From positions 1-64,000 of the forward strand of contig JAFVGK010000130.1 in assembly GCA_017475035.1 (NCBI GenBank): DNA of 64,000 nt. The letters are read 5' to 3'. How positions within the stretch are numbered: the stretch's first letter is position 1; each line of letters begins with the position of its first letter. Positions 35,043 through 44,332 of the stretch are shown here, in pieces. Below the pieces are notes generated by a model, which was not told the DNA's origin, searched no databases, and saw only the letters and a list, made by a program, of their open reading frames with translations. The position numbers and the translations under genes are program-made. This DNA comes from Blautia sp. (GTDB lineage Bacteria > Bacillota > Clostridia > Lachnospirales > Lachnospiraceae).

Positions 35043-36245
35043 TCAGTCGTCTGCTTCCTGGGTTATTTTCTGGGAATTCTGATACTTGGAAACAGCACGG
35101 TGAATACGGTCTACCGGATTGAGCAGCTTGCTGATAGACAGATCATGATTTAAGGTATCGATGATCAGAGCGATATATTTGCTCATATCGACAGAAGTAT
35201 AATAGCTTTTTTTCAGAAGATCCGGACGCTGATAAACAAGATTGGTCGTAAGCAGACGGTCAAAAACACCGGCGCTGTGCGCTTCGTCGAATTTCTGCAA
35301 ACCATCGGAGAAGATGCCGAAGGTTGCGCAGATAAAGATTTTTCCAGCGCCGCGCTTTTTCAGCAGCTCACTGATTTCGAGCGCGGTATCGCCGGAGGAA
35401 ATCATATCGTCGATCAGTATGACATCCTTTCCTTCCAGCTTGGGTCCGAGAAACTCGAAAGCCGCGATGGGGTGACGGCCGTTTACATAACGGGAATAGT
35501 CAAGACGCTTGTAATACATGCCCATATCGACGCCGAGGATATTGGCAAGATAGATGGCACGATTCATGCTCCCTTCATCAGGGCTGATAATCATAAAATG
35601 TTCATTGTCAATATGAAGTCCTTCCTGTACGGACAACAGAGCTTTTATGAACTGGTAAGAAGCCTGAACGGTTTCGAAGCCTTGTAAAGGGGTGGCATTC
35701 TGGATACGGGAGTCATGCGCGTCAAAGGTTATGATATTCTCCACGCCCATGTACGTCAGCTCATGAAGGGCGGTGGCACAATCGAGAGACTCCCTGCCGC
35801 TTCGCTGAAGCTGTCTGCCTTCGTACAGATATGGCATAATCACGTTAATCCTGCGCGCTTTTCCGCCGATTGCGGCGATGACACGCTTTAGATCCTGATA
35901 ATGGTCATCCGGGGACATCAGGTTCACGCAGCGCCCAATCTGATAGGTAGTGCTGTAATTACATACATCCACGAGCAGATAGAGATCATCTCCCCGAATG
36001 GATTCACTGATTACACCTTTCCCTTCGCCGCTGCCGAATCGGGGTGTCTGGGCATTGATGATAAAACTGTCTCTGGCATAACCTTCAAACGCAAAACTGT
36101 CCATAGCGGGCGACTGCCTTTTTTTCCGCCATGTTACCAGCCATTGGTCTACAAGCCTGCCTAAATCCCTGCAGCTCTCTAAAGCAACCAAGCCCAGACG
36201 ACCGTAAGGCACTGTAGACATGTTTTTATCTGTCATCGTTGCCAT
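35043..36245 (-). CDS. prs: Ribose-phosphate pyrophosphokinase, long clostridial form
   Basis: 400-residue PRPP synthetase that converts ribose-5-phosphate and ATP to PRPP for nucleotide, His and Trp synthesis. The PRPP-binding loop VILIDDMISSGDTAL (~276-290) is clear, and PYLYEGRQLQRSGRESLDC (~140-158) corresponds to the flexible catalytic loop region (PYxRQDR in canonical enzymes), here altered. The protein is ~80 residues longer than the usual ~315, with extensions at both ends; similar long forms occur in Clostridia. GGAAAGGAG precedes the ATG. Third gene of a dnaD-dnaI-prs minus-strand operon. Confidence 0.88.
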   Translation of the reverse strand: MATMTDKNMSTVPYGRLGLVALESCRDLGRLVDQWLVTWRKKRQSPAMDSFAFEGYARDSFIINAQTPRFGSGEGKGVISESIRGDDLYLLVDVCNYSTTYQIGRCVNLMSPDDHYQDLKRVIAAIGGKARRINVIMPYLYEGRQLQRSGRESLDCATALHELTYMGVENIITFDAHDSRIQNATPLQGFETVQASYQFIKALLSVQEGLHIDNEHFMIISPDEGSMNRAIYLANILGVDMGMYYKRLDYSRYVNGRHPIAAFEFLGPKLEGKDVILIDDMISSGDTALEISELLKKRGAGKIFICATFGIFSDGLQKFDEAHSAGVFDRLLTTNLVYQRPDLLKKSYYTSVDMSKYIALIIDTLNHDLSISKLLNPVDRIHRAVSKYQNSQKITQEADD

Positions 36246-36263
36246 GAAATTGTCTCCTTTCCG

Positions 36264-37259
36264 TTACGATGCTGTATGCCTTTGGGCAAACAGCTTTTGA
36301 AGCCTGATGTCTTTTCCGGTTAACTTTACCATATGATAGTTTCCCATGATGCGGGAGACTGTCCGTTCGGAGTAGGTCTGTGACAATGACTCCAGATCAA
36401 GATTTGTGGAGATGATCGTGGATTTCTGACGGATCAGCCGATCATTTACACAGGTAAAAAGGGAGGAAGCCACAAAGCTGTTAGTCAGCTCTGTTCCCAG
36501 GTCATCGATGATTAATAGCTCACAGGATAAAATATCTTCCATGGTTCCGCCTGATTCTTCTTTGGAAAAGGCATAACGGGCAAGCTTTTCAAACAGATCG
36601 TAGGCAGAAAAATATAAAACACAATATGATTTTTCCAGCAGTTCATGGGCGATACAATGTGAGAGGAAGGTTTTTCCCATCCCGGTATCCCCATAGAAGA
36701 ACAGATTATCAGATTTTTCCTTAAAGTCTTCGACGAACCGGCGGGAAATATCATATGCTTTCATTGCCATCTGCCGCTCGGTCTGGCCGGAAGCTTCATG
36801 AACCTTTGTGTCGGAGTAATATGACAGAGAAAAACGGGAAAAGGTCTCCCGGGAGAGCAGCTCCTGAAGATTAGACTGCGCATAAAGCAGGGATATCTCT
36901 GCCTGTTTAAAGCAGCTGCACTTTTCATTACCGATATATCCGGTATCCTGGCAGCGTTCACAGGAGTAGGCAGGTTCCAGATAATTCGGAGGGAAACCTG
37001 CATCGGAAAGGATGTGGAGGCGCTCCAGGGAGAGCTTTTCAATACTGCTTCGCAGCCCTTTGGTGTCCCGGATTTCACCGTTCAGCATACGCCGAAGGCA
37101 GTCAGAGCTCAGCGCAGCTATTTCTTCGTCGATCTGGCGGAGTCTGGGGCAGCGCGCAAAAGCATTCGCCTGGTGTTCGGCGAGGATGCGGTTTGCCCTG
37201 GTTTGCTTTCGGTTGAATTGCCGCATAATCATATCATATTGATAGTTCTGTAATGCCAC
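36264..37259 (-). CDS. DnaC/DnaI-type helicase loader ATPase
   Basis: 331-residue AAA+ protein expected to load the replicative helicase, working with the DnaD-like protein encoded just upstream. Walker A GDTGMGKTFLSH (~190-201) and Walker B LLIIDDLGTEL (~252-262) are intact. The N-terminal region carries a zinc-binding cluster CERCQDTGYIGNEKCSCF (~98-115), typical of DnaI-like loaders in Clostridia. It lies 23 nt after the dnaD stop and 18 nt before prs, so all three are likely co-transcribed. Confidence 0.9.
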   Translation of the reverse strand: MALQNYQYDMIMRQFNRKQTRANRILAEHQANAFARCPRLRQIDEEIAALSSDCLRRMLNGEIRDTKGLRSSIEKLSLERLHILSDAGFPPNYLEPAYSCERCQDTGYIGNEKCSCFKQAEISLLYAQSNLQELLSRETFSRFSLSYYSDTKVHEASGQTERQMAMKAYDISRRFVEDFKEKSDNLFFYGDTGMGKTFLSHCIAHELLEKSYCVLYFSAYDLFEKLARYAFSKEESGGTMEDILSCELLIIDDLGTELTNSFVASSLFTCVNDRLIRQKSTIISTNLDLESLSQTYSERTVSRIMGNYHMVKLTGKDIRLQKLFAQRHTAS

Positions 37260-37282
37260 GAAATATGCCTCCTATGTTTTGG

Positions 37283-38467
37283 CTAATTGTTCAGGTGAAG
37301 CAGCTGCTTTTCAACGTCAGAGTAATCATACTCTCTCTGGGAAAAATTATTAAAACGGCCGGCTCCCTTCGCGGGTGTACCCTGTGCGGGAGGTCGTTCA
37401 CCCTTTGCCGGCTTCTTTGGCCTGGCCATCTGGTGCGTCGCGTCAAGCCGGGCGATGTCATCCAGAGAGGAGGCTCCTGAAGAATTCCAATCTGAAAGAA
37501 TCTTATCGGTATACGGAAAACTGGGCTGGCCGGTCTGAATAATAGTCCGGTTACATGCTTCATAGATCAGCGATAAGGGAAAGTGATATTCGTCCAGCCA
37601 TTTGTCCATGAACCGGATTTCACTCTCCACGGGGCTTCTGCCCTGGATCCCTAAAGCGCGCAGAATGGAGAAATACTCTTTTCTGCCGGAAAAGGAGGAT
37701 TTTTTGGCCTTTTCTACCGTATCGATCCCGTCATCTTTCCAGGAAAGGGCAACGGTTTCGATATAGCGGATACTTCGATGGCCTCTTCCGACACAGTATT
37801 CGATCAGATAATCAATCAGATCCACTGACATCTTAAGCTGATCATAGAAGTAAATCAGCTTATCCGTTTCGATCGGAGACAGCGTTTTGCCCAGATACTG
37901 TTCAGCGATAAACAAAATCTGCTGTACTTCTTCATTCTGCATGAGCTGCTCCAGACGTTCCGCTGTGCCGTAAAATTCTGTCGCTTCCGCCTGATCTGCC
38001 AGGAAATCGGGCTCCTGAAGAAGGCTGCCTGTACCTGTCAAAGCAGGTTCCTGACTTTTTGCATTTGCAGCAGTGTCCGTATTGCCGGCTTCGAACTCCC
38101 TGGCTGAAGGCATCGTTTCCGGTATCGGCTGCAGCGGCCTCTCCTGCTTTTGCGCTGCGCTGCTTTTTTCCGGAAAACCCGAAAACTGAACTGAGGTTAT
38201 GCTGCCGTCCTGTTCGACAGAAAGAAAAAGAAGGCTTTGTTTTTCCCAGTAACGCAGAGCCCGGAGGATATCTCCTTCTGTACACAGCAGATGATCCGCC
38301 AGGTAATCAATAGGAATCTCTTCCATCCCTTTTCCGAGACAGCGCAGAAGATAGATATAGAGTTTGACGAATTCTCCGTTGGCATTTGGCATGTATTCAT
38401 CGATAAAACGGTTTGGCAGCAGAGTCGCCTGGATATCCACATCGCGGTATAAGCGGATTTGATGCAT
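37283..38467 (-). CDS. DnaD domain replication initiation protein
   Basis: 394-residue DnaD/DnaB-family primosomal protein. An N-terminal winged-helix region (~1-100, FVKLYIYLLRCLGKGMEEIP) precedes two DnaD/DnaB_2-type helical domains (~178-245, TDKLIYFYDQLKMSVDLIDY; and ~265-335, IRFMDKWLDEYHFPLSLIYE). The C-terminal region is basic and Pro-rich. It takes part in helicase loading at the origin and at restart sites. GGAAGGAGGAAAAG precedes the ATG. Confidence 0.9.
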   Translation of the reverse strand: MHQIRLYRDVDIQATLLPNRFIDEYMPNANGEFVKLYIYLLRCLGKGMEEIPIDYLADHLLCTEGDILRALRYWEKQSLLFLSVEQDGSITSVQFSGFPEKSSAAQKQERPLQPIPETMPSAREFEAGNTDTAANAKSQEPALTGTGSLLQEPDFLADQAEATEFYGTAERLEQLMQNEEVQQILFIAEQYLGKTLSPIETDKLIYFYDQLKMSVDLIDYLIEYCVGRGHRSIRYIETVALSWKDDGIDTVEKAKKSSFSGRKEYFSILRALGIQGRSPVESEIRFMDKWLDEYHFPLSLIYEACNRTIIQTGQPSFPYTDKILSDWNSSGASSLDDIARLDATHQMARPKKPAKGERPPAQGTPAKGAGRFNNFSQREYDYSDVEKQLLHLNN

Positions 38468-38612
38468 GTCCTTTTCCTCCTTCCCGTGATCGTGATCTCT
38501 TGGGTATTAAGGATTGCCACGTAAATAAATGGATGAATTATCGCGGCTATCCTAAGGACTCATCCTCTGATATGGAATGGTTCTGATAATTACCTGTCAT
38601 CATAGCAACTGG

Positions 38613-38641
38613 ATTATAGCATATACTGTCTGGAAATAGAA
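38613..38641 (-). promoter_or_regulatory. Extended -10 promoter of the dnaD-dnaI-prs operon
   Basis: On the minus strand: TGCTATAAT (38621-38613), an extended -10 element with a perfect TATAAT. The -35 (TTCTAT, 17 nt upstream) is weak. The leader would be about 140 nt. Confidence 0.5.
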
Positions 38642-38732
38642 TAGGAGATTGAACCAAAGAAAAACATAAAAAGATCTGTTTTTCGGTTACTTTGAAAAGC
38701 CATATGGCTGATTCAGGAGACAAAAGGAATTT

Positions 38733-40112
38733 TTATTTACCAAGCAGATGTTCGCCTACTCTGACAATATCGCCGGCTCCCATGGTCAGGATCAGATCAC
38801 CTTTTTCGCAGCTGGTGAGCAGATAATTCTCAATCTCGTCAAAGCTGGGCAGAACCCGACAGGGAGTCCCGAGCTGCGTGATCTTTTCCGCAAGGTCTTC
38901 GGATGTAATACCGATTGTATTGACTTCCCGGGCTGCGTATATTTCCGCCAGGACAACCTCATCGGCTGCGGCAAGGGCTTTGGCAAATTCATTCAGGAAA
39001 GCGGCGGTTCTCGTATAGGTGTGCGGCTGGAAAACACACCATAGCTTGCGATGAGGATAATTTGCCGCGGCATCAAGTGTCGCTGTGATTTCCGAAGGAT
39101 GATGCGCGTAGTCATCGATGATGGTCGCTCCTCCTATGGTCCCTTTGTATTCAAAACGACGTTCCGCGCCTGTAAAGCCGGAGAGGGACTTCGCGATCTC
39201 ATCCGGTGAGATGTGGAAAACCCTGGCGCAGGCAATGGCTGCCAGAGCATTGGAGACATTATGCAGTCCCGGGACTTTCAGGAAGAAGCTGCCCAGTTTC
39301 TTACCGTGATGGTATACAGTGAAGGAGGCATGGCCATAGGAATCCCATGTAATATCCTTTGCGGTATAGTCAGCTTCCTTTTCCAGTGAAAAGGTGGTGA
39401 CATGGCAGTCAAGACCTCTCATGATTTCTTCATAGTCAGGGGTATCCGCGTTGATGATCAGGCAGCCGTCCATCGGAAGCAATTCCGCAAAACGGCGGAA
39501 GGAGTGCCGGATATCCTCGATGTCCTTAAAGAAATCCAGATGATCTTCTTCTATATTGAGAATGACGCCGACTGTCGGGAAAAAACTGAGAAAGCTGTTG
39601 GTATATTCACATGCCTCCGTAAGGAAAACGCCGGATTGGCCGATGCGGATATTTCCCCCGATGGAGGGGAGAATGCCGCCGACACTGACAGTCGGATCTT
39701 TTCCGGAATCGGACAGAATCTGCGCAAGCATGGAGGTCGTCGTGGTTTTTCCATGAGTGCCGGCAACGGCGATGGCGTCATGGTAATTTTTCATCATCTG
39801 CCCCAGCAGCTCCGCCCGTGTGAGCATGGGGATATTCAGCTCTGAGGCGCGGGCGAATTCGGGATTGTCTTTGCCTATGGCGGCGGTATAAATGACGACA
39901 TCGATATCATCTGTGATATTTTCAGCACGCTGTCCGTAGTGAATGAATGCCCCGTCTTTTTCGAGTGAAAGCGTGAGCGGGCTTTTCTGCCGATCGGAAC
40001 CGGAAACCGTGAAGCCGCGGTCCAGAAGAACTTTGGCCAATCCGCTCATGCTGATGCCGCCGATACCGATAAAATGGACATGAATCGGCTTGCTGAAATT
40101 GATCTGATACAT
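38733..40112 (-). CDS. murC: UDP-N-acetylmuramate--L-alanine ligase
   Basis: 459-residue Mur ligase adding L-Ala to UDP-MurNAc, the first peptide step of peptidoglycan synthesis. N-terminal FIGIGGISMSGLA (~14-26) is the UDP-binding Rossmann loop, AVAGTHGKTTTTSMLA (~115-130) the ATP P-loop, and EACEY and DDYAHHPSEI are conserved catalytic or substrate motifs. AGAGGAGG precedes the ATG, within the RIR repeat upstream. It is monocistronic here rather than in a dcw cluster. Confidence 0.95.
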   Translation of the reverse strand: MYQINFSKPIHVHFIGIGGISMSGLAKVLLDRGFTVSGSDRQKSPLTLSLEKDGAFIHYGQRAENITDDIDVVIYTAAIGKDNPEFARASELNIPMLTRAELLGQMMKNYHDAIAVAGTHGKTTTTSMLAQILSDSGKDPTVSVGGILPSIGGNIRIGQSGVFLTEACEYTNSFLSFFPTVGVILNIEEDHLDFFKDIEDIRHSFRRFAELLPMDGCLIINADTPDYEEIMRGLDCHVTTFSLEKEADYTAKDITWDSYGHASFTVYHHGKKLGSFFLKVPGLHNVSNALAAIACARVFHISPDEIAKSLSGFTGAERRFEYKGTIGGATIIDDYAHHPSEITATLDAAANYPHRKLWCVFQPHTYTRTAAFLNEFAKALAAADEVVLAEIYAAREVNTIGITSEDLAEKITQLGTPCRVLPSFDEIENYLLTSCEKGDLILTMGAGDIVRVGEHLLGK

Positions 40113-40129
40113 GGTAGGAAAAACCTCCT

Positions 40130-40262
40130 CTTATACCGAAGTATTATATGTTGATTCAATGTTTTCGCCCGGTGCTTCGTTTCGGTCACCGCACAGGGCG
40201 GCTGTTTTCGGATGACGATACTGCTGCTTCGGCATTTGGGCTTCCGAAGTAGCGGTATCAGT
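40130..40262 (-). repeat. RIR repeat 5' of murC, with internal insert
   Basis: On the minus strand it reads GCTACTTCGGAAGCCCAAAT, GCCGAAGCAGCAGTATCGTC, ATCCGAAAA, then about 45 nt unlike other copies that include GCCCTGTGCGGTGACCG (resembling 47.87 kb and 48.2 kb), and then ATTGAATCAACATATAATAC, TTCGGTATAAGAGGAGG. The last bases are the murC ribosome binding site. Confidence 0.75.
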
Positions 40263-40266
40263 TTTC

Positions 40267-41703
40267 TTACGCTTCTTTCAGAAATGCCTTGTAAGCCTTA
40301 TAGGCTTCATAAATATCTGCTTTGCTGGTGATTTCCCAGGGCGCGTGCATGGAAAGCACGGCAACGCCGCTGTCTATGACTTCCATGCCGTAAAGCGCCG
40401 CAATGTAGGCGATGGTGCCTCCGCCGCCGTAGTCTACTTTTCCGAGTTCGGCTGTCTGGAAACAGATTTTATTTTCATCAAAAATGCGGCGAAGGACTGC
40501 AACATATTCTGCATTGGCGTCATTGGATCCTGATTTGCCGCGGGAGCCGGTATATTTATTTAAAACGATGCCGTGTCCTAAATACGCCGCGTTATTCTTT
40601 TCGAAGGCTTCGGCATAAGAAGGATCAAAGCCGGCGCTGACATCCGAAGACAACATACGGCATGAGGAGAGGATATGGCGAAGAGCAGATTCTGCACTCA
40701 TGCCACAGGCATTCGCCAGATCCGCAACAGTATTTTCGAAGAAACGGGACTGCATGCCGGTAGCGCCGACACTGCCGATTTCCTCTTTGTCTACAAGGAG
40801 ACAGCAGGATGTTTTTTCCATAGCCTCTCTGGTGTGCGCGAGAGCAAGGTAGGAGGTAAAGGCACAGACACGGTCATCCTGACCATAAGCCGCGATCATG
40901 CTTCGGTCGAGTCCGCATTCTCTGGCTTTGCCTGCAGGGACGATTTCTAATTCCGCAGAGAGGAAATCTTCTTCTTCCATGCCATATTTGTCCTGCAGCA
41001 ATTTCAGAATCTGTTTTTTTACCGCATCTTTTATCTTTTTTTCGCTGTCCTTTTTGTTTTTCTTTTTTTCATCGTCGTCCTGGGCGTTGTCTTTTGACAA
41101 AGGCCGGCTCCCGATCAGAATATCCAGTTTTTCACCCTCGATGACTTCCGCGGCTTTTTTTTGAAGCTGCTTGGAGGAGAGATGAATCAGAAGGTCGGTG
41201 ATATAGACGACAGGGTCATTTTCATCTTCGCCGATTTTTACCTGGATCAGGGAGCCGTCTTTTTTTGCCACAACACCATGGATGGCAAGCGGAAGAGTAA
41301 CCCACTGATATTTTTTTACGCCGCCATAGTAGTGCGTATCCAGATAGGCCAGTTCGTTTTCTTCGAAGAGCGGATTTTGCTTGATGTCAAGACGAGGGGA
41401 ATCGATATGAGCGCACAGAATGTTCATGCCTTCTGTGAGAGATTTTTTTCCGATCTGAAACAGAGCGATGGTTTTTTTCATACAGACGGCATATACTTTA
41501 TCTCCTGCCGTAAGGACTTTGCCTTCGCGAAGGATATCAGCAAGATCCCGATAGCCTTCCGCTTCCGCAAGGCGGACGATCTCGGCGACACATTCTCTTT
41601 CTGTTTTGCCGGCGTCCAGAAATGCTCTGTATTGCTGTGCGACACTTTCCAGTTCTTCAGTTTCTTCAAATTGATAATTCAACCACGCGTTTGGACGATC
41701 CAT
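40267..41703 (-). CDS. M18 family aminopeptidase
   Basis: 478-residue dinuclear-zinc aminopeptidase of the M18 family. CAHIDSPR (zinc His and Asp), GQDDRVCAF, DKEEIGSVG (catalytic Glu pair), SSDVSAGFDP and the C-terminal SMHAPWE (zinc His) are all present. It probably removes acidic or neutral N-terminal residues from peptides in the cytoplasm. A Lys/Asp-rich insert (DDDEKKKNKKDSEKK, ~210-225) is not typical. The ATG at 41703 has GAGGAAG at seven-base spacing; the GTG at 41718 would abut AGGAAA. Confidence 0.92.
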   Translation of the reverse strand: MDRPNAWLNYQFEETEELESVAQQYRAFLDAGKTERECVAEIVRLAEAEGYRDLADILREGKVLTAGDKVYAVCMKKTIALFQIGKKSLTEGMNILCAHIDSPRLDIKQNPLFEENELAYLDTHYYGGVKKYQWVTLPLAIHGVVAKKDGSLIQVKIGEDENDPVVYITDLLIHLSSKQLQKKAAEVIEGEKLDILIGSRPLSKDNAQDDDEKKKNKKDSEKKIKDAVKKQILKLLQDKYGMEEEDFLSAELEIVPAGKARECGLDRSMIAAYGQDDRVCAFTSYLALAHTREAMEKTSCCLLVDKEEIGSVGATGMQSRFFENTVADLANACGMSAESALRHILSSCRMLSSDVSAGFDPSYAEAFEKNNAAYLGHGIVLNKYTGSRGKSGSNDANAEYVAVLRRIFDENKICFQTAELGKVDYGGGGTIAYIAALYGMEVIDSGVAVLSMHAPWEITSKADIYEAYKAYKAFLKEA

Positions 41704-41845
41704 TTGCGTCTTCCTCACTTTCCTGCTTTCGTACTTTCCTTCTTTTTGTCTCGTGCATATCTGCCCGATGACCAGAAAGGCAGATACGAAATCATGTATA
41801 AAATCTTAACGATTGTATCATAAGATTTGTTTCTTGGCAAGACGA

Positions 41846-41886
41846 AGGAGACCCTCCTCGGCTTGCCTTGCCGAAGAGGGCCTCCT
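41846..41886. other. Imperfect long hairpin
   Basis: AGGAG-CCCTC-TCGGC pairs with GCCGA-GAGGG-CTCCT, three 5-bp blocks separated by single mismatches, around a TTGCCTT loop. No T-run follows on either strand, so it is not a standard terminator. Confidence 0.5.
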
Positions 41887-42045
41887 CACACTGCTATTCA
41901 TTTTAGGGAAAGGAAAGAGTTTTCTTAAGAGTGGTTGTTCTCTTAAGATATGCATATGATAAAAGATAAATGTGATGAATGTATGTCGAAAATGAGGAAA
42001 ATTGGTGTCCTCGGTGGTGTCTCAGGATCGGGCCATAGCCTTCTG

Positions 42046-42073
42046 CGGCTCCTGACGCCGCCTTGCCCGGAAG
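42046..42073 (+). repeat. GC-rich repeat R7, copy 2
   Basis: CTGCGGCTCCTGACGCCGCC then TTGCCCGG. It matches the minus strand of 12876-12904. Confidence 0.6.
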
Positions 42074-42108
42074 AATTTATGCTCGATACCGTAAATGGCT
42101 GCCGATAC

Positions 42109-42183
42109 GATTACCGTATAACGGGTGAACGCCCGGTGTGTTCAGATGAAATGGCTGTTAATTGCATTCATTCATGAGTATAA
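42109..42183 (+). repeat. Dispersed repeat R2, copy 2
   Basis: Begins GATTACCGTATAACGGGTGA and ends TTCATGAGTATAA. It matches 138-210, with a small insertion (an extra TTCA) near the 3' end. Confidence 0.75.
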
Positions 42184-42219
42184 CCTGCACCATCTGTACA
42201 GGTTGTTTATGCACAGCTC

Positions 42220-42954
42220 CTAATCGTGCCGTTGATGAGTATTCCTGTAGCATTCACAGAAAGAAGCGGCGGGAGAGGGGCTTTCCCCGGCGGCATACAG
42301 ATGAGAGATATCTCCGACGGAGCTGGCACGAAAACTGGCAATTCCTTCCCGGCGCTCTTCCGTAACAACTGTCGTCACTGAGGTGGGAGCGCAGCACAGA
42401 CCATGCCAGAGAGGCATGGGTGAGACATTCCACAGGTGAGAAAGAAGAACACATTCCAGTCCGAAGTGGCAGAAGAGCGCGATGACATCTTCGTTTGGCC
42501 GTACGGCACGATAATAACGATTTTCCCGCACATACCCGTGCCTGGCGAGAAGAGTGTCAAAGCTGTCAATGACATACCTGTATTCCGTGCCGATGCCGGC
42601 TTCCGCCATGATATCCTGTGTCATCCATGTTTCTTCCTGTAAGAACAGATCCTCACTCGTCCAGTCGGCCGGCAGCCAGTCCCAGGGGATTTTGCGTTTG
42701 GTCGTTACATCAGGTCTCCAGATCAGACGTGCGCTGAACTCACGCAGCCAGTCACAGATGACGGCAGTCCGGCGTTTTCCTGCAAGTGTAGGAGCTGCGG
42801 TATCCTGAGCCCTTCCCATAGAGGAAACATAATAATAATCAATAGGGGTCTTTATCAGCTTTTCTGCAAGAAGGTCAGCTTCCCGAAAGCCTTTCGGGGT
42901 CAGGGAATCATGTTCATAATCAGGATCGCCATGTCGAATGATGAGTAATTTCAT
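42220..42954 (-). CDS. Histidine phosphatase family protein
   Basis: 244-residue member of the phosphoglycerate mutase/acid phosphatase superfamily. LLIIRHGDPDYE (catalytic His8 in RHG) opens the protein, SSMGRAQDTA supplies the second Arg, and FCHFGLECVLLSHL contains the second catalytic His. The long middle insert (~85-160) with WDWLPADW is unlike cofactor-dependent mutases, so it is more likely a phosphatase of unknown substrate. The C-terminus is rich in Ser and Cys and may be diverged. Confidence 0.85.
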   Translation of the reverse strand: MKLLIIRHGDPDYEHDSLTPKGFREADLLAEKLIKTPIDYYYVSSMGRAQDTAAPTLAGKRRTAVICDWLREFSARLIWRPDVTTKRKIPWDWLPADWTSEDLFLQEETWMTQDIMAEAGIGTEYRYVIDSFDTLLARHGYVRENRYYRAVRPNEDVIALFCHFGLECVLLSHLWNVSPMPLWHGLCCAPTSVTTVVTEERREGIASFRASSVGDISHLYAAGESPSPAASFCECYRNTHQRHD

Positions 42955-42986
42955 GATGCATGTATACCTCAGTGTTTTTAATCAAA

Positions 42987-43033
42987 AATCAGCAAAGGAG
43001 ACAGAGCGCATGTCTCTGTCTCCTTTGCTGATT
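42987..43033 (-). terminator. Very stable terminator of fba
   Basis: A perfect 20-bp stem, AATCAGCAAAGGAGACAGAG (42987-43006) with its complement (43014-43033), has a 7-nt loop. On the minus strand it is followed by TTTTTGATT. It sits 20 nt after the fba stop. Confidence 0.9.
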
Positions 43034-43052
43034 ATGTATACAGTGACGGATC

Positions 43053-43991
43053 TCAGGCTTTTCCTTCGGAACCAAGTACGTCTTTGATCTTGTGGGTAAC
43101 GACGTCCTTGACGTTCTGACGGGATACGGTGAGATAACCTCTCGGGTCAAACATCTCGGGATGCTCGCGAAGCGTTGAACGGATACCGGCCGTAAAGCCA
43201 AGGCGAAGGTCAGAGTCAATATTGATCTTGCAGACAGCCAATCTTGCGGCCTGGCGAAGCTGATCTTCCGGAACGCCGATGGCGTCAACCAGAGCGCCGC
43301 CGTTCTCGTTGATGATCTTGACGTATTCCTGCGGTACAGAAGAAGCACCATGCAGTACGATCGGGAACTCAGGCAGTCTCTTGGAAACTTCTTCCAGGAT
43401 GTCGAAGCGAAGCTTCGGGTCCGTGCCGGGTTTGAACTTGAAAGCGCCGTGAGAAGTACCGATAGCAATAGCAAGGGAATCCACGCCTGTACGGGTCACA
43501 AACTCCTCCACGTCCTCAGGACGGGTGTAGGAGGAATCCTCTGCGGAAACCTTGACATCATCTTCAATACCGGCCAGTGTGCCGAGCTCAGCCTCAACAA
43601 CGACGCCGTGAGCGTGTGCGTATTCAACTACCTTACGGGTCAGAGCGATATTGTCCTCAAAGGACTTGCTGGAAGCGTCAATCATGACGGAAGTAAATCC
43701 ATTGTCGATGCAGGACTTGCAGATCTCGAAATCTGCGCCATGATCCAGATGCATAGCGATCGGGATATCCGGGCAGTCAATTACAGCTGCTTCAACCAGC
43801 TTCATCAGATAAGCGGGTTTTGCAAACTTTCTTGCACCGGCGGAAGCCTGAAGGATAACAGGGCTTTTCAGCTCCTGGGCAGCCTCAGTAATACCCTGGA
43901 CGATCTCCATGTTGTTAACGTTGAATGCACCGATGGCATAGCCGCCGGCATAAGCCTTTTTGAACATCTCTGTTGTGGTTACTAATGGCAT
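43053..43991 (-). CDS. fba: Class II fructose-bisphosphate aldolase
   Basis: 312-residue zinc-dependent aldolase that splits fructose-1,6-bisphosphate in glycolysis and makes it in gluconeogenesis. MHLDHGAD (~78-85) and GTSHGAFKF (~177-185) carry zinc-ligand histidines, and LHGASSVPQEY (~212-222) the third. The start is MPLVTTTEM at 43991, with AAAGGAG about ten bases upstream; a longer in-frame extension to 44135 has no homology-like sequence. The 20-bp hairpin downstream makes it a highly terminated single-gene unit. Confidence 0.95.
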   Translation of the reverse strand: MPLVTTTEMFKKAYAGGYAIGAFNVNNMEIVQGITEAAQELKSPVILQASAGARKFAKPAYLMKLVEAAVIDCPDIPIAMHLDHGADFEICKSCIDNGFTSVMIDASSKSFEDNIALTRKVVEYAHAHGVVVEAELGTLAGIEDDVKVSAEDSSYTRPEDVEEFVTRTGVDSLAIAIGTSHGAFKFKPGTDPKLRFDILEEVSKRLPEFPIVLHGASSVPQEYVKIINENGGALVDAIGVPEDQLRQAARLAVCKINIDSDLRLGFTAGIRSTLREHPEMFDPRGYLTVSRQNVKDVVTHKIKDVLGSEGKA

Positions 43992-44332
43992 ACTCAACAT
44001 CTCCTTTTCTTCATGATGAAGGACTGTCACAGATCCATAATAGCAGAGGCAGCTCATACTTTCTCTGTTCATGAACTGTCGCGCCGGCGCCGGTTCATAG
44101 AGATAGAGACAGACATGAAAGACCCTGTCTTTCATCCTTATGGTAAAATCAAGTGCCAGATCCTAAGTGTTTTAGCGATTTTCATACTTTCCCTGCAAAA
44201 AGATCCGGTGCGGATCCGCGGAGGCCATGAAAGATAATGTGAAAGATGCCCCGCACGCTCCCGCACATCCGTCATACAGGCAGATATAAAAGCCGCTGGA
44301 CTTTCATATCTATATTAGCAGGATTTTCGCAA
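43992..44332. other. Intergenic region between spoVG and fba
   Basis: 341 nt, no gene. Two hairpins are visible: ATGAAAGAC-CCT-GTCTTTCAT (44114-44134, perfect 9 bp) and AGATATAAAAG with CTTTCATATCT (44282-44311, one mismatch). Neither has a T-run on the minus strand. The fba promoter was not located with confidence. Confidence 0.5.

Larger units (their letters stand above)
41704..42219. other. 516-nt intergenic region with a large hairpin and repeats R7 and R2
   Basis: No gene is supported. It holds an imperfect 40-nt hairpin (41846-41886), AGGATCGGGCCATA (42025-42038) plus R7 (42046-42073), and an R2 copy (42109-42183). The histidine phosphatase gene on the minus strand ends at 42220. Confidence 0.5.
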
